Positions 29,265 to 38,532 are shown, counted from the stretch's first letter. The stretch: DNA of 53,879 bases from an uncultured Eubacteriales bacterium (GCA_900546615.1 URDJ01000017.1:1-53879); one strand, 5' to 3'. Numbers and translations: made by a program. The notes: generated by a model not told the origin, from the sequence alone.

Positions 29265-29819
29265 TTATTTTCTCAGATAATTTTCCGGCCCGAGCAGGTA
29301 CAGGTCGCCGCCCGCGGAGTCCAGCGCCACGGTCAGGGGCATGTCGCGCACCTCGAGCCGCCTCACCGCCTCCGGGCCGAGCTCGGGCCAGGCCACGACC
29401 TCGGCGCTCTGTACGCAGCCGGCCAGCAGCGCGCCCGCGCCGCCCGTCGCCGCAAAATACACGCCGCCGTGTCTCTTAACGGACTGCCTGACGCCCTCGG
29501 CTCTCGGGCCTTTGCCTATCATGCCCAGCATGCCCCGCTCCATCAGCTCCGGCACGAACGTATCCATCCGGTAGCTCGAGGTCGGCCCCGCCGAGCCTAT
29601 GGGGAAGCCCTCCGGCGCGGGTGCGGGGCCGCAGTAGTAGATGACCGCGCCTTTTAAATCGAACGGAGCCTCCCCGCCTGAGGCCAGCAGCTCGCAGAGC
29701 TTCCTGTGCGCCGCGTCCCGCGCCGTATATATCGTGCCGGAGAGCAGCACGCGCTCTCCCGCCCGCAGGGAGCGTGCCGCCGCCGCGTCCAGAGGGGCGC
29801 TTATTTTTTTTATCTCCAT
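29265..29819 (-). CDS. Class I fumarate hydratase / L-tartrate dehydratase-type, beta subunit
   Basis: A 184-aa C-terminal-half subunit of the two-part Fe-S hydratase. Family motifs: LSGTIYTARDAAHRKL, IYYCGPAPA, SAGPTSSYRMD, IGKGPRAEGV, PLTVALDSAGGDLY. With the alpha subunit it would interconvert fumarate and malate; tartrate or a methylated analogue cannot be excluded by sequence. The start at 29819 overlaps the alpha subunit stop (ATGA), ensuring coupled synthesis. Confidence 0.9.
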   Translation of the reverse strand: MEIKKISAPLDAAAARSLRAGERVLLSGTIYTARDAAHRKLCELLASGGEAPFDLKGAVIYYCGPAPAPEGFPIGSAGPTSSYRMDTFVPELMERGMLGMIGKGPRAEGVRQSVKRHGGVYFAATGGAGALLAGCVQSAEVVAWPELGPEAVRRLEVRDMPLTVALDSAGGDLYLLGPENYLRK

Positions 29820-30655
29820 CAGATGACCTCCGTCGCGTGCCTTATCGCGTGGCAACTCAGGCAGACCGCGGCGGGCAGCATGGCTATATGCGTCGGCGCG
29901 GCCTTGATCCTCACCGCCAGCGCCGTCGTCCTCCCGCCCAGCCCCTGTGGGCCGATGCCCGTAGCGTTTATCTCCTCGAGCAGCTCGCGCTCCATTTTGT
30001 CATAGAACTCGTCCGCGTTCGGCTCATCGAGGCCGCGCAGCAGCGCCTCCTTTGCCAGCCTCGGCACGGAGTCAAAGCTGCCGCCTATGCCCACGCCCAC
30101 GACCACCGGGGGACAGGGCTTGCCGCCGGCGGCCTTCACCGCCTCGAGCACGAAGCTCCGCACGCCCGCCTCGCCCTCCGCCGGGGTCAGCATGCGCAGG
30201 GCGCACATGTTCTCACTGCCCGCGCCCTTCGGCGCCACAGTGAGCCTCAGCCGGTCGCCCGGCACGAGCTTCAGGTATATCGTCGCCGGGGTATTGTCGC
30301 CGGTGTTCACCCGCCTGAGCGGGTCGGCGACCACGCTCTTTCGGAGATATCCGTCCCGGTAACCGCGTCTCACGCCCTCCTGCACAGCCTCGTCGAAACC
30401 CGGGGCCTGCGCGTCTTCGCCCAGCTCGGCGAAGACCGTGACGAGGCCCGTGTCCTGGCAGATGGGCAGGCCCGTCTCCCGCGCCGTGTCGAGGTTCCGG
30501 CACAGCTCGTCCAGTATCCCCGCCGCCGTGGGCCACGGCTCCGTCTCTGCCGCCGCGCGCAGCGCCCGCTCCGCGTCCTCCGGCAGGTATCGGTTTGCCG
30601 CCATGCACAGCCGGCGCACCGCCTCGGTGACGGCAGCGGCCTCGATGACCCTCAC
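29819..30655 (-). CDS. Class I fumarate hydratase / L-tartrate dehydratase-type, alpha subunit
   Basis: A 278-aa subunit that carries the catalytic 4Fe-4S cluster. Cluster cysteines are expected in LPICQDTGL (~C66), ENMCALRML (~C151) and AVCLSCHAIR (~C263/C266). The stretch VGVGIGGSFDSVPRLAKEALLR is the family signature. Start is a GTG overlapping the malic enzyme stop (GTGA). Confidence 0.9.
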   Translation of the reverse strand: MRVIEAAAVTEAVRRLCMAANRYLPEDAERALRAAAETEPWPTAAGILDELCRNLDTARETGLPICQDTGLVTVFAELGEDAQAPGFDEAVQEGVRRGYRDGYLRKSVVADPLRRVNTGDNTPATIYLKLVPGDRLRLTVAPKGAGSENMCALRMLTPAEGEAGVRSFVLEAVKAAGGKPCPPVVVGVGIGGSFDSVPRLAKEALLRGLDEPNADEFYDKMERELLEEINATGIGPQGLGGRTTALAVRIKAAPTHIAMLPAAVCLSCHAIRHATEVI

Positions 30656-31821
30656 AGCCGCGCCACCCCGCTCTCCACGGCAGCCTTCGCCACGGCCTCG
30701 GCGATGGCCCGCGGCGCGCGCTCGTCGAAGGGGTCGGGTATGATGTGCTCCGGCGAGAGCGAATCCCCGACAAGCCCCGCGAGGGCTTCCACCGCCGCGG
30801 CCTTCATGGCGCTGTTTATGTCCCGCGCCCGCACCGAGAGCGCGCCCCGGAAAACCCCGGGGAAGGCAAGGACGTTGTTTATCTGGTTCGGGCAGTCGCT
30901 CCTGCCCGTGCCCGCGACACAGGCCCCGGCCTCGAGCGCCTCCTCGTAGGCGATCTCCGGCGTCGGGTTCGCCATTGCGAACACCACCGGCCCCTCTGCC
31001 ATGGAGCGCACCATCTCCTTCGTCACCAGCCCGCCTGAGGACACGCCGATGAACACGTCCGCCCCGCGAAGCACCTGCGCGAGCGTGCCGCGCCTGTTTT
31101 CCGGATTCGTCGTCTCCGCAAGCAGCCTCTTGTGGCCGGAGAGCCCCTCGCGGCCCCGGTATATCGCCCCCGACCGGTCGCAGACCGTTATGTCCCGCGC
31201 GCCTAGCGTGAGCAGCATCTTCGTTATCGCCGTGCCCGCCGCGCCGGGGCCGTTCAAGACGATGCGGCAGTCGGGCAGCGCCCGGTTTGCTACCTTCAGC
31301 GCGTTCGTCAGTGCCGCCGACACGACGATGGCCGTGCCGTGCTGATCGTCATGGAAGACCGGTATATCCAGCTCGCGCTCGAGCGCCTCCTCGATCTCGA
31401 AGCATTTGGGAGCGGCGATATCCTCGAGGTTTATGCCGCCGAAGCTGGGCGCGAGCGCCCTGACCGCCGTGATTATCTCCGCCGGCTCGTGTACGTCGAG
31501 GCAGATGGGCACGGCGTCGACCCCGCCGAACTCCCGGAACAGCAGGGCCTTGCCCTCCATGACCGGCATCGCGGCCAGCGGCCCGATGTCCCCCAGCCCC
31601 AGCACCGCCGAGCCGTCCGACACCACCGCGACGAAATTCCCCCGCGCCGTCAGCTCCCAGACCGCCTCCGGCCTTCTGACTATCTCCCGGCACGGCTCCG
31701 CCACGCCCGGCGTATAGGCCGTCGACAGCTCGTCCCGGTTTTTGACCTGCACCTTGCCTTTTATCTCTATCTTCCCGCGGTGCTCCCTGTGCATCCGCAT
31801 CGCGGCCTCGTTGTAGTCCAA
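30652..31821 (-). CDS. NAD(P)-dependent malic enzyme
   Basis: A 389-aa oxidative decarboxylase of malate to pyruvate and CO2. Visible: STAYTPGVAEPCREI with the catalytic tyrosine, SDGSAVLGLGDIGPLAAMPVMEGKA, metal site FGGINLEDIAAPKCFEIE, HDDQHGTAIV, and the Rossmann motif LNGPGAAGTAI. The short bacterial form, without a phosphotransacetylase domain. A TTG start at 31821 follows AAGGAG. Downstream genes overlap, so fumarate, malate and pyruvate steps are made together. Confidence 0.94.
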   Translation of the reverse strand: MDYNEAAMRMHREHRGKIEIKGKVQVKNRDELSTAYTPGVAEPCREIVRRPEAVWELTARGNFVAVVSDGSAVLGLGDIGPLAAMPVMEGKALLFREFGGVDAVPICLDVHEPAEIITAVRALAPSFGGINLEDIAAPKCFEIEEALERELDIPVFHDDQHGTAIVVSAALTNALKVANRALPDCRIVLNGPGAAGTAITKMLLTLGARDITVCDRSGAIYRGREGLSGHKRLLAETTNPENRRGTLAQVLRGADVFIGVSSGGLVTKEMVRSMAEGPVVFAMANPTPEIAYEEALEAGACVAGTGRSDCPNQINNVLAFPGVFRGALSVRARDINSAMKAAAVEALAGLVGDSLSPEHIIPDPFDERAPRAIAEAVAKAAVESGVARL

Positions 31822-31837
31822 TCCTGTCAGCTCCTTC

Positions 31838-32758
31838 TCACAACTTTGGCAGTGATGCCAATATGGCCTTGAAATACTCCGGCAGCTCGCTCGTCAGCTC
31901 CACGTGCTCGCCCGTGCGCGGGTGGATGAACTTGAGTTGCCTCGCGTGCAGGCACTGGCCCTCCAGCCCGCGCTCCGGTTTCCTCAGATTCCCGTACACC
32001 ATGTCGCCCAAGAGCGGGTGGCCGATATGGGCCATGTGTACCCGTATCTGGTGCGTCCGGCCCGTCTCGAGCCGGCAGCGTATGTGCGTATAGCCCCGGT
32101 AGCGCCCGAGCACCTCCCAGTGCGTTACGGCGGGGCGCGAGTTTTTCTCCGTCACCGCCATGCGCTTCCTGTCCGTCGGGTGCCGGCCTATGGGCGCGTC
32201 CACAGTGCCCGAGTCCTCGCGGAACTCGCCCCGCGCCACGGCCTCGTACACCCGCGAGAGGCTCCGGTCCGTCAGCTGCTCCGAGAGCGCGAGGTGCGCA
32301 AAGTCGTTCTTCGCCGCGATGATGAGGCCCGACGTGTCCTTGTCTATCCGGTGCACGATGCCGGGCCGGAGCTGGCCGCCCACGCCCGAGAGACTGGCCC
32401 CGCAGTGATACAGCAGGGCGTTCACGAGCGTCCCGTCCGGGTGCCCCGGCGCGGGGTGCACGACAAGGCCGCGCGGCTTGTTCACCACGATGAGGTCTGC
32501 GTCCTCGTACACTACCTCGAGCGGTATGTCCTGCGGCAGCGGCTCCGGCAGCGTCGGCTCCGGCAGCTCGACCTCGTAGACCTCCCCGGCCTCCGTCTTC
32601 TTATTCTTTTTGACGGGCTTGCCGTCCAGGGTGACCCGGCCCTCGTCCAGAAGCCTCTGCGCCGCCGAGCGGCTCAGCTCCGTCAGAGAGCGCGCGAGGA
32701 GAGCGTCGATACGCTCGCCGCTCTCCTCCGCAGTTATATTCAGTATTTCAGCGCTCAT
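31838..32758 (-). CDS. rluD: RluA/RluD-family 23S rRNA pseudouridine synthase
   Basis: A 306-aa enzyme with an N-terminal S4 domain (GERIDALLARSLTELSRSAAQRLLDEG) and the pseudouridine synthase core: VVNKPRGLVVHPAPGH, the catalytic aspartate in HRIDKDTSGLI, and RTHQIRVHMAHIGHPLLGD. In Bacillus the homologue ylyB follows lspA as here. The start overlaps the lspA stop (ATGA). The exact rRNA target is inferred only from family and position. Confidence 0.92.
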   Translation of the reverse strand: MSAEILNITAEESGERIDALLARSLTELSRSAAQRLLDEGRVTLDGKPVKKNKKTEAGEVYEVELPEPTLPEPLPQDIPLEVVYEDADLIVVNKPRGLVVHPAPGHPDGTLVNALLYHCGASLSGVGGQLRPGIVHRIDKDTSGLIIAAKNDFAHLALSEQLTDRSLSRVYEAVARGEFREDSGTVDAPIGRHPTDRKRMAVTEKNSRPAVTHWEVLGRYRGYTHIRCRLETGRTHQIRVHMAHIGHPLLGDMVYGNLRKPERGLEGQCLHARQLKFIHPRTGEHVELTSELPEYFKAILASLPKL

Positions 32759-33651
32759 TTATCCGAAAACTCCGCCAGTATATCCTCCAGCGAGAACTCC
32801 GTATCCGAGACCGGTTTCCTCTGCGGCTGAGGTTTGGGCGGCTCCGGCCTGGGCTGCGCGGGCCTCGGCTGCTCGGCCCTCGTCTGCGCGCGCTGCGGCC
32901 TTTCCTGCTGCGTCTCGGGCTGTACGGGGGCCTTGGGCCGGTTCTCCCACTCCGCGAAGGGGTTGTTCGGGTCCACCTGCCTCGGCTCCACCGGCCTTGC
33001 CGGCCTCGAGCCCGCCGGGCGCGGGCTGTATTCCTTCACGGGTATCCTTGTGCGCTCCTGCACGGGTTCACGCCTCGTATCCCGCCTCTGTGCCGGCTGG
33101 CGCTTCGCCGTCTGCGCCCTCTTGCTGTGGCTGCCGCCGGAGCGCCTCCTTGCCGGTTCCTCGTCCTCGTATTCCTCGTCCGCGGCCTCTTTTTCCCCGC
33201 CGAAGATGATGTACAGGCAGAACAGCACGCCGCAGCAGGAGATGAACACATCCGCAATATTGAATATCGCGTTCAGCCTCGACGAGCCGAGGAACTCGAA
33301 CTTGAACATGTCCACCACATAGCCGTAGGCGACCCTGTCGATGCAGTTGCCTATCGCGCCCGCGAGCACGCCCACCGCCGCCCAGCGGCCAAGTTTGCCT
33401 TTTATGAGATCCTTCTTCAGAGCGTAGATGACCGCCGCGGCAAAGAGCACCGCGATGACCACGAACACCCAGCGCCAGTCGCCGCCCTTCAGAAAGCCGA
33501 AGGCCGCACCGGTGTTGTGGATGTTCACCAGCTTGATGACGCCCGGGATGAGCGCCTTCTCACCCACGTCCAGTTCGATGTTCAGCGTGACCCAATACTT
33601 CAACCACTGGTCTGCAATGAGCACCAGCACCACGGCCAATGCGTAAAACAT
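32755..33651 (-). CDS. lspA: Signal peptidase II with a long disordered C-terminal tail
   Basis: Residues 1-150 are a normal lipoprotein signal peptidase: four membrane helices, NTGAAFG, and the catalytic aspartates D114 (GNCIDRVAYGYVVD) and D134 (FNIADVF). Residues 152-298 are an added tail: an acidic stretch (DEEYEDEE), then R/P/Q-rich low complexity with PQRAQ/RPAQPRPEPPKPQPQ repeats, and a helical-looking end EFSLEDILAEFSDK. Family members usually end near residue 165. The tail faces the cytoplasm. The start at 33651 has GGGAGG upstream. Confidence 0.93.
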   Translation of the reverse strand: MFYALAVVLVLIADQWLKYWVTLNIELDVGEKALIPGVIKLVNIHNTGAAFGFLKGGDWRWVFVVIAVLFAAAVIYALKKDLIKGKLGRWAAVGVLAGAIGNCIDRVAYGYVVDMFKFEFLGSSRLNAIFNIADVFISCCGVLFCLYIIFGGEKEAADEEYEDEEPARRRSGGSHSKRAQTAKRQPAQRRDTRREPVQERTRIPVKEYSPRPAGSRPARPVEPRQVDPNNPFAEWENRPKAPVQPETQQERPQRAQTRAEQPRPAQPRPEPPKPQPQRKPVSDTEFSLEDILAEFSDK

Positions 33652-33694
33652 AGGTAACCCTCCCAGCCGGAGCTGTTGTCTGTCTCTGTATATT

Positions 33695-36505
33695 TCAGCC
33701 TATCGCCTTCGCGCAGCGCGGGCAAAGCTCGGGGTGCTTCTCGTCCGTGCCGATGCCGGCGCTGTGCGTCCAGCACCTCGGGCACTTCGGCAGCGCGCTC
33801 GCCTCGACCTTCACGGTGAGACCCTGCACGCTCTCGCCGGCCCAGCCCTCCACGGGTTCGTCCGAGACCTCGAGTTCGGAAACGATGCACAGCTGCGCAA
33901 GGTCCGCGCCCTTGACGCTCTCCCAGACAGCCTTCGCGTCCTCGCCCACGTACAGCGCGACCTTCGCGTCCAGGGGCTTGCCCACGGTCTTCTCGGCCCT
34001 CGCCAGCTCCAGCGCCTTGTTCACGTCGTCACGGATGCGCAGCAGGTTCGACCAGCGCAGCTCCTGCTCCGCGCTCAGCCTGTACTTGTCGTCAGCCTTC
34101 GGCATGTCGTTGAGCATGACGTGCCTCGCGTCCGCGCCCTTCCCGTGCGGCATGTCCTTCCAGACCTCGTTCGAGGTGAAGGAGAGCAGCGGGGCCAGCA
34201 GGCGCATCATCGCGTCGAGTATCATGTATATCGTCGTCTGCGCGCTGCGCCTCGAGAGGCTCTCCGCCCCGTCGCAGTACAGCCTGTCCTTGATGACGTC
34301 AAGGTAGAAGTTCGACATGTCCACCACGCAGAAGCTGTGTACTGCCGCCGTCACGCCGAAGAACTCGTACTTCTCATAGGCGTTTATGCAGCGCTCCACC
34401 AGCGCGTTCAGCCTCGAGAGCGCCCAGCGGTCGAGCTCCGGCATGTCCTCATACGCGACGGCGTCCCTGTCGGGGTCGAAGCCGTTCAGGTTGCCGAGGA
34501 TGTACCTCGCCGTGTTCCTTATCTTCAGGTACTTCTCGCTCAGCTGCTTGAAGATGGCGTCCGAGCAGCGCATATCGACCCTGTAGTCGGCGCTCGAGGC
34601 CCAGAGCCTCACGATGTCCGCTCCGTACTTCGCGATGAGGTCGGCCGGGTCTACGCCGTTGCCGAGGCTCTTGTGCATGGCCCTGCCCTCGCCGTCCACG
34701 GTCCAGCCGTGGCACAGGCAGCTCTTGTACGGGGCCTTGCCCTTCGTCGCCACGCCGACGAGCAGGGAGGACTGGAACCAGCCCCTGAACTGGTCGCCGC
34801 CCTCGAGATACATCTCCGCAGGCCAGCGGCCCGGGCTGTCCAGCTCCATCGACGCTATGTGCGTACTGCCGGAGTCGAACCAGCCGTCGAGTGTGTCCGT
34901 CTCCTTCGTGAAGTGCACCCCGCCGCAGTGCGGGCAGACAAAGCCGCGCGGCAGAAGCTCCTCCGCCTCCAGCTCGAACCAGGCGTTCGAGCCCTTCTCG
35001 CGGAAGATGTTCGACACGGCCTCTATCGTCTCGTCAGTGCACACCGGCTTGCCGCAGTCCGAGCAGTAGAACACCGGTATGGGCAGACCCCAGCGCCTCT
35101 GCCTCGAAATGCACCAGTCGGCCCTCTCCCTTATCATCGCTATCATGCGGTCATGGCCCCACTCGGGCATCCAGTTGACCTCGTCCGTCGCGGCGCAGGC
35201 CTGGTCCTTGAAAGCATCCACCGAGCAGAACCACTGGTCAGTCGCCCTGTAGAGGATGGGGCTCTTGCAGCGCCAGCAGTGCGCGTACTGGTGGATGATG
35301 TCCTCCGAGGCGTAGAGCGCCCCGCAGTCCTGCAGGTCATTGAAGATGGCGACGTTCGCCTCGTCCGTCGTGAGGCCGCAGTATTTGCCGGCCTCCTCGT
35401 TCATTTTACCGTGGTCGTCCACCGGCACGACGAGGCCGATGTGTGTCTTGCCCTCGGCATCGTACTTGCGGCAGATATCGTAGTCCTCATGGCCGTGGCC
35501 CGGCGCGGTGTGGACGCAGCCGGTGCCGGCGTCGAGCGTGACGTGCTCGCCCAGGATGATGATGCTGTCCCTGCCGATGAGCGGGTGCTTCGCCGTCATG
35601 AACTCGAACTCCGAGCCCTTCATTTCGGCCAGCACCTCGAAGCCCTCCACCTTGCCGATCTCGGCGACGCGGCCCATCAGCTCCTTGGCGATGATATACA
35701 CCTCGCCGTTCGGCGCCTTCGCCAGCACGTAGTCGAAGTCCGCGTTCAGGCAGATGGCGAGGTTGCCCGGGATGGTCCAGGTCGTAGTCGTCCAGATGAG
35801 GAAATACAGCTTGTCGAGCGGGCAGTACTGCGAGAGCTTGCCGAGGTCGTCCTTCACCTGGAATTTCACGTAGATGGACTTGCACTCGTCCTCGGCGTAC
35901 TCTATCTCCGCCTCAGCCAGCGCAGTCTCGTCGTGCGGGCACCAGTAGACGGGCTTCTTGCCCTTGTAGATATAGCCCTTCTTGTACATCTCGCCGAAGA
36001 CCTTGACCTCCTCGGCCTCGAACTTCGGGTTCATGGTGAAGTAGGGCTTGTCCCACTCGCCGACGACGCCCAGCCGCTTGAAAGCATTGCGCTGAACGTC
36101 TACATAGTGCAGAGCGAAGGCCTGGCAGGCGTCGCGGAACTCCGCCGTGGTCATCTCCTTGTGGTTGAGCTTCTGCTCCTTGATGATGGCGGACTCTATC
36201 GGCATGCCGTGGTTGTCCCAGCCGGGGATGTATATGGCCTGCCAGCCGGACATGGACTTATATCTCGTGATGAAGTCTTTCAGGCACTTGTTGAGCGCTG
36301 TACCCATGTGGATAGCGCCGTTGGAAAACGGAGGGCCGTCGTGCAGGTCGAAGATGGGCCTGCCCTCGGTCCTCTTGAGCATCTCGTGATACAGATCGAG
36401 GTCATACCACTCCTGGAGCATGTCCGGTTCGCGCTTCGGCAGCGCCGCGCGCATGGGAAACTCGGTCTTCGGCAGATTGACGGTGGAATTGTAATCCTGA
36501 GCCAT
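33695..36505 (-). CDS. ileS: Isoleucyl-tRNA synthetase
   Basis: A 936-aa class I synthetase. The HIGH motif reads HMGT (GAIHMGTALNKCLKDF, ~residue 60) and the KMSKS loop reads AMHKSLGN (~600). The editing domain is in between (TWTIPGNLAI, HTAPGHGHEDY), and the C-terminal zinc finger is CPRCW...CPRC. Full length, A-type bacterial form. The 83-nt leader has AAAGGGAG and no T-box; it holds only a weak GC hairpin near 36540-36570. Confidence 0.97.
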   Translation of the reverse strand: MAQDYNSTVNLPKTEFPMRAALPKREPDMLQEWYDLDLYHEMLKRTEGRPIFDLHDGPPFSNGAIHMGTALNKCLKDFITRYKSMSGWQAIYIPGWDNHGMPIESAIIKEQKLNHKEMTTAEFRDACQAFALHYVDVQRNAFKRLGVVGEWDKPYFTMNPKFEAEEVKVFGEMYKKGYIYKGKKPVYWCPHDETALAEAEIEYAEDECKSIYVKFQVKDDLGKLSQYCPLDKLYFLIWTTTTWTIPGNLAICLNADFDYVLAKAPNGEVYIIAKELMGRVAEIGKVEGFEVLAEMKGSEFEFMTAKHPLIGRDSIIILGEHVTLDAGTGCVHTAPGHGHEDYDICRKYDAEGKTHIGLVVPVDDHGKMNEEAGKYCGLTTDEANVAIFNDLQDCGALYASEDIIHQYAHCWRCKSPILYRATDQWFCSVDAFKDQACAATDEVNWMPEWGHDRMIAMIRERADWCISRQRRWGLPIPVFYCSDCGKPVCTDETIEAVSNIFREKGSNAWFELEAEELLPRGFVCPHCGGVHFTKETDTLDGWFDSGSTHIASMELDSPGRWPAEMYLEGGDQFRGWFQSSLLVGVATKGKAPYKSCLCHGWTVDGEGRAMHKSLGNGVDPADLIAKYGADIVRLWASSADYRVDMRCSDAIFKQLSEKYLKIRNTARYILGNLNGFDPDRDAVAYEDMPELDRWALSRLNALVERCINAYEKYEFFGVTAAVHSFCVVDMSNFYLDVIKDRLYCDGAESLSRRSAQTTIYMILDAMMRLLAPLLSFTSNEVWKDMPHGKGADARHVMLNDMPKADDKYRLSAEQELRWSNLLRIRDDVNKALELARAEKTVGKPLDAKVALYVGEDAKAVWESVKGADLAQLCIVSELEVSDEPVEGWAGESVQGLTVKVEASALPKCPRCWTHSAGIGTDEKHPELCPRCAKAIG

Positions 36506-36588
36506 TTATTTTCTCTCTCCCTTTATTTGCTTATAAACATGCTGAGGGGCAGCGCCGGTTTTGCGCCGCCCCGTCGTTTCCGGTAAAA

Positions 36589-37218
36589 TCAGTTGCCGCC
36601 CATGTTGAAAAGGCGGGTTATCTCTTCCGGCGTGATGGTCTCTCGGGGTGCGGTCTCGCCCATGACGGGGCTTATGTCTATCTTCGGAGCCGGCTCGTCC
36701 GGTATTCGCGCGACCGAATCCTCTATGCTTTTGACCGTAGCGTCCACAGCCTCCTCCTGCTTCGCAGGGGCGGCGGACTTCGATATCCTCTCGAGACTCT
36801 CAAGCTGCCTCACGCACACGGACTTCGCGTCCTCAAAGAAACGGTTGAAGGCCTCCTTAGCCTCGCGGAGCTTCGCCTGTTCCTTCACGGTCTCGGCCTT
36901 GAGCGCCTCAAGGCTCCTCGACGCGGTCGCCTGGGCTTCGGCCACCAGCTTGTCGGCCTTCGCCCTCGCCTCGGCCTCTATCTGGCTCGAGAGCTTCTGC
37001 GCGGACATGAGCGTCATCCTCATCGCGTCCTCACTGGCGCGGTATTCCTCGATCTTGTCCACCAGCACCTTCATCTTCGCCCTGAGCGTGGCATTTTCCC
37101 TTTGCGCAGATTCAAGCTCCGCCGCGGCCTCCTCCATGAAATCGTCCACTCCGCCCATGTCGTAGCCGCCGAACATGGCCTTTTCAAAAGTCTTCTCCCT
37201 GATGTCCTGAGGCGTCAT
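36589..37218 (-). CDS. divIVA: DivIVA-family division/polarity protein
   Basis: A 209-aa protein with the DivIVA membrane-binding start (MTPQDIREKTFEKAMFGGYDMGGVDDFMEE) and a long coiled coil (residues ~28-150). DivIVA marks curved membrane at septa and poles and recruits partners. The C-terminal tail is Pro/Glu-rich and ends ITPEEITRLFNMGGN. It lies between sepF and ileS, as in Bacillus. Confidence 0.93.
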   Translation of the reverse strand: MTPQDIREKTFEKAMFGGYDMGGVDDFMEEAAAELESAQRENATLRAKMKVLVDKIEEYRASEDAMRMTLMSAQKLSSQIEAEARAKADKLVAEAQATASRSLEALKAETVKEQAKLREAKEAFNRFFEDAKSVCVRQLESLERISKSAAPAKQEEAVDATVKSIEDSVARIPDEPAPKIDISPVMGETAPRETITPEEITRLFNMGGN

Positions 37219-37272
37219 ATCGGTTTCTCCTTCCCTGTCCTTTTACATATATGTATATTCTGCCCGGCCGCC

Positions 37273-37812
37273 TCAGAAATACAGGCCGCCGCTCTCTATC
37301 TGGCTCATCATCTCGCCGGACACGTCCACGCCCGCCGGCGTCACAAGATATATCATGCCCGAGACCCGGCTCAACTTGCCGTTTCTCGCGTAGGCCACTC
37401 CCGACAGGAAGTCCAGCGCCCGCCGCGACGTCACCTTGTCGGTCTGGCTCAGGTCCAGCATTATCGTCTTGCCCAAAGCAAAGCTGTCCGCTATGCCCGT
37501 GCAGTCTTCAAACTCCTTCGGCTTCGCGAGCATGAAGCCCGACTGCGCCCCCGGCACGGGCTGGGCCGCCTGCTGCGCCGCCTCCCGCTTCGTCTGTATT
37601 CGCTCGGCGCGCTTCGGCAGATGAAAACTTGGCTTCGGCAGGCTGATGTTCGCCGGCTCGGCTTCCTCCTCGTCAGTGAAAAAGCTCTCCCTCCGCTCCG
37701 TCGGAGCTATCGGAGGCCCGACCTCCTCCTGCTGCGTGCCCTTGTCGAAGAATTCATCCTCATCCTCGCCGTAGGGCTGCGCCAGCCTTTTCAGTTCGTC
37801 GAAAAATCCCAT
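37273..37812 (-). CDS. sepF: Cell division protein SepF
   Basis: A 179-aa Z-ring anchor. The N-terminal amphipathic helix is MGFFDELKRLAQPYG, an acidic/proline linker covers ~16-95, and the SepF fold follows (DSFALGKTIMLDLSQTDKVTSRRALDFLSGVAYARNG, residues ~110-150). It tethers FtsZ to the membrane. The start at 37812 has GGGAG 8 nt upstream. ylmG and ylmH, usual neighbours between sepF and divIVA, are missing here. Confidence 0.94.
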   Translation of the reverse strand: MGFFDELKRLAQPYGEDEDEFFDKGTQQEEVGPPIAPTERRESFFTDEEEAEPANISLPKPSFHLPKRAERIQTKREAAQQAAQPVPGAQSGFMLAKPKEFEDCTGIADSFALGKTIMLDLSQTDKVTSRRALDFLSGVAYARNGKLSRVSGMIYLVTPAGVDVSGEMMSQIESGGLYF

Positions 37813-37825
37813 TGCCAAGTCTCCC

Positions 37826-38518
37826 TCAGTGCTTCGCGCCGTAATCTCTTGCTCCGAATATGGCGGAGCCGACCCGAACCATGTTCGCGCCCTCCGCAAT
37901 GGCGTCTTCAAAGTCGCCGCTCATACCCATGGACAGCAGATCCATAGAGGTATTATCGTATTTTTTTCTCCCGATGTCAACAAAAAGCTCACGCATTCTG
38001 GCAAAATAAGGCCGGTTTGCCCCCGGCGTCTCCGATATCGGCGGGATCGACATCAGTCCGCGCACCCGCAGAGCCGTCAGACCCTCAGCATAGCTGAGAA
38101 GTTCTTCCAGCTTCTCCGGCTCCACGCCGCTCTTTGACAGCTCGCCCGCTATATTCACCTCGATGAGCACGTCCTGCACGACGCCGAGCTTCTGCGCCCT
38201 GGCGTCTATGTCGTGCAGCAGCTCTATCGAGTCCACGGATTCTATGAGGTCCACGCCCTGGCCGACGAGGTACTTTATCTTGTTCCTCTGCAGATGCCCG
38301 ATGAAATGCAGCGGCGCGCCGGTATAGGCCCCGGCCTCGCGCTTTTCGACCAGCTCCTGCACGCGGTTTTCCCCGCAGGCGTCCACGCCCGCGGCCACGG
38401 CTTCCTTCACTCTCGCGGCGTCGTTCATTTTGCTCGCCGCTACGAGCAGCACGCGCCTGCCGTTTGCGGCCCGGTCTATCCGCTCCCGCACCCTCATGAC
38501 ATTCTCCGCTATGCCCAT
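37826..38518 (-). CDS. yggS: PLP homeostasis protein (YggS/YlmE/PLPBP)
   Basis: A 230-aa alanine-racemase-N-type barrel that binds pyridoxal phosphate without known catalysis. The PLP lysine is in LLVAASKMNDAARV (~K30), with GENRVQEL, HFIGHLQRNK, VDSIELL, LSMGMSGDFEDAI and the final VRVGSAIFGAR. The start at 38518 has AAAGGAG 8 nt upstream. It precedes sepF by 13 nt, matching ylmE-sepF in Bacillus. Confidence 0.93.
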   Translation of the reverse strand: MGIAENVMRVRERIDRAANGRRVLLVAASKMNDAARVKEAVAAGVDACGENRVQELVEKREAGAYTGAPLHFIGHLQRNKIKYLVGQGVDLIESVDSIELLHDIDARAQKLGVVQDVLIEVNIAGELSKSGVEPEKLEELLSYAEGLTALRVRGLMSIPPISETPGANRPYFARMRELFVDIGRKKYDNTSMDLLSMGMSGDFEDAIAEGANMVRVGSAIFGARDYGAKH

Positions 38519-38532
38519 GTATCTTTCTCCTT

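Noticed and set aside
33734..36586. 950-codon open frame on the plus strand opposite ileS
   Set aside because: ileS on the minus strand has complete synthetase motifs. The antisense frame shows only repetitive V/R/H/A composition typical of GC-rich shadow frames.
36506..36588. Possible T-box or attenuator ahead of ileS
   Set aside because: The leader is only 83 nt, with a weak GC hairpin, no T-box sequence and no terminator T-run.
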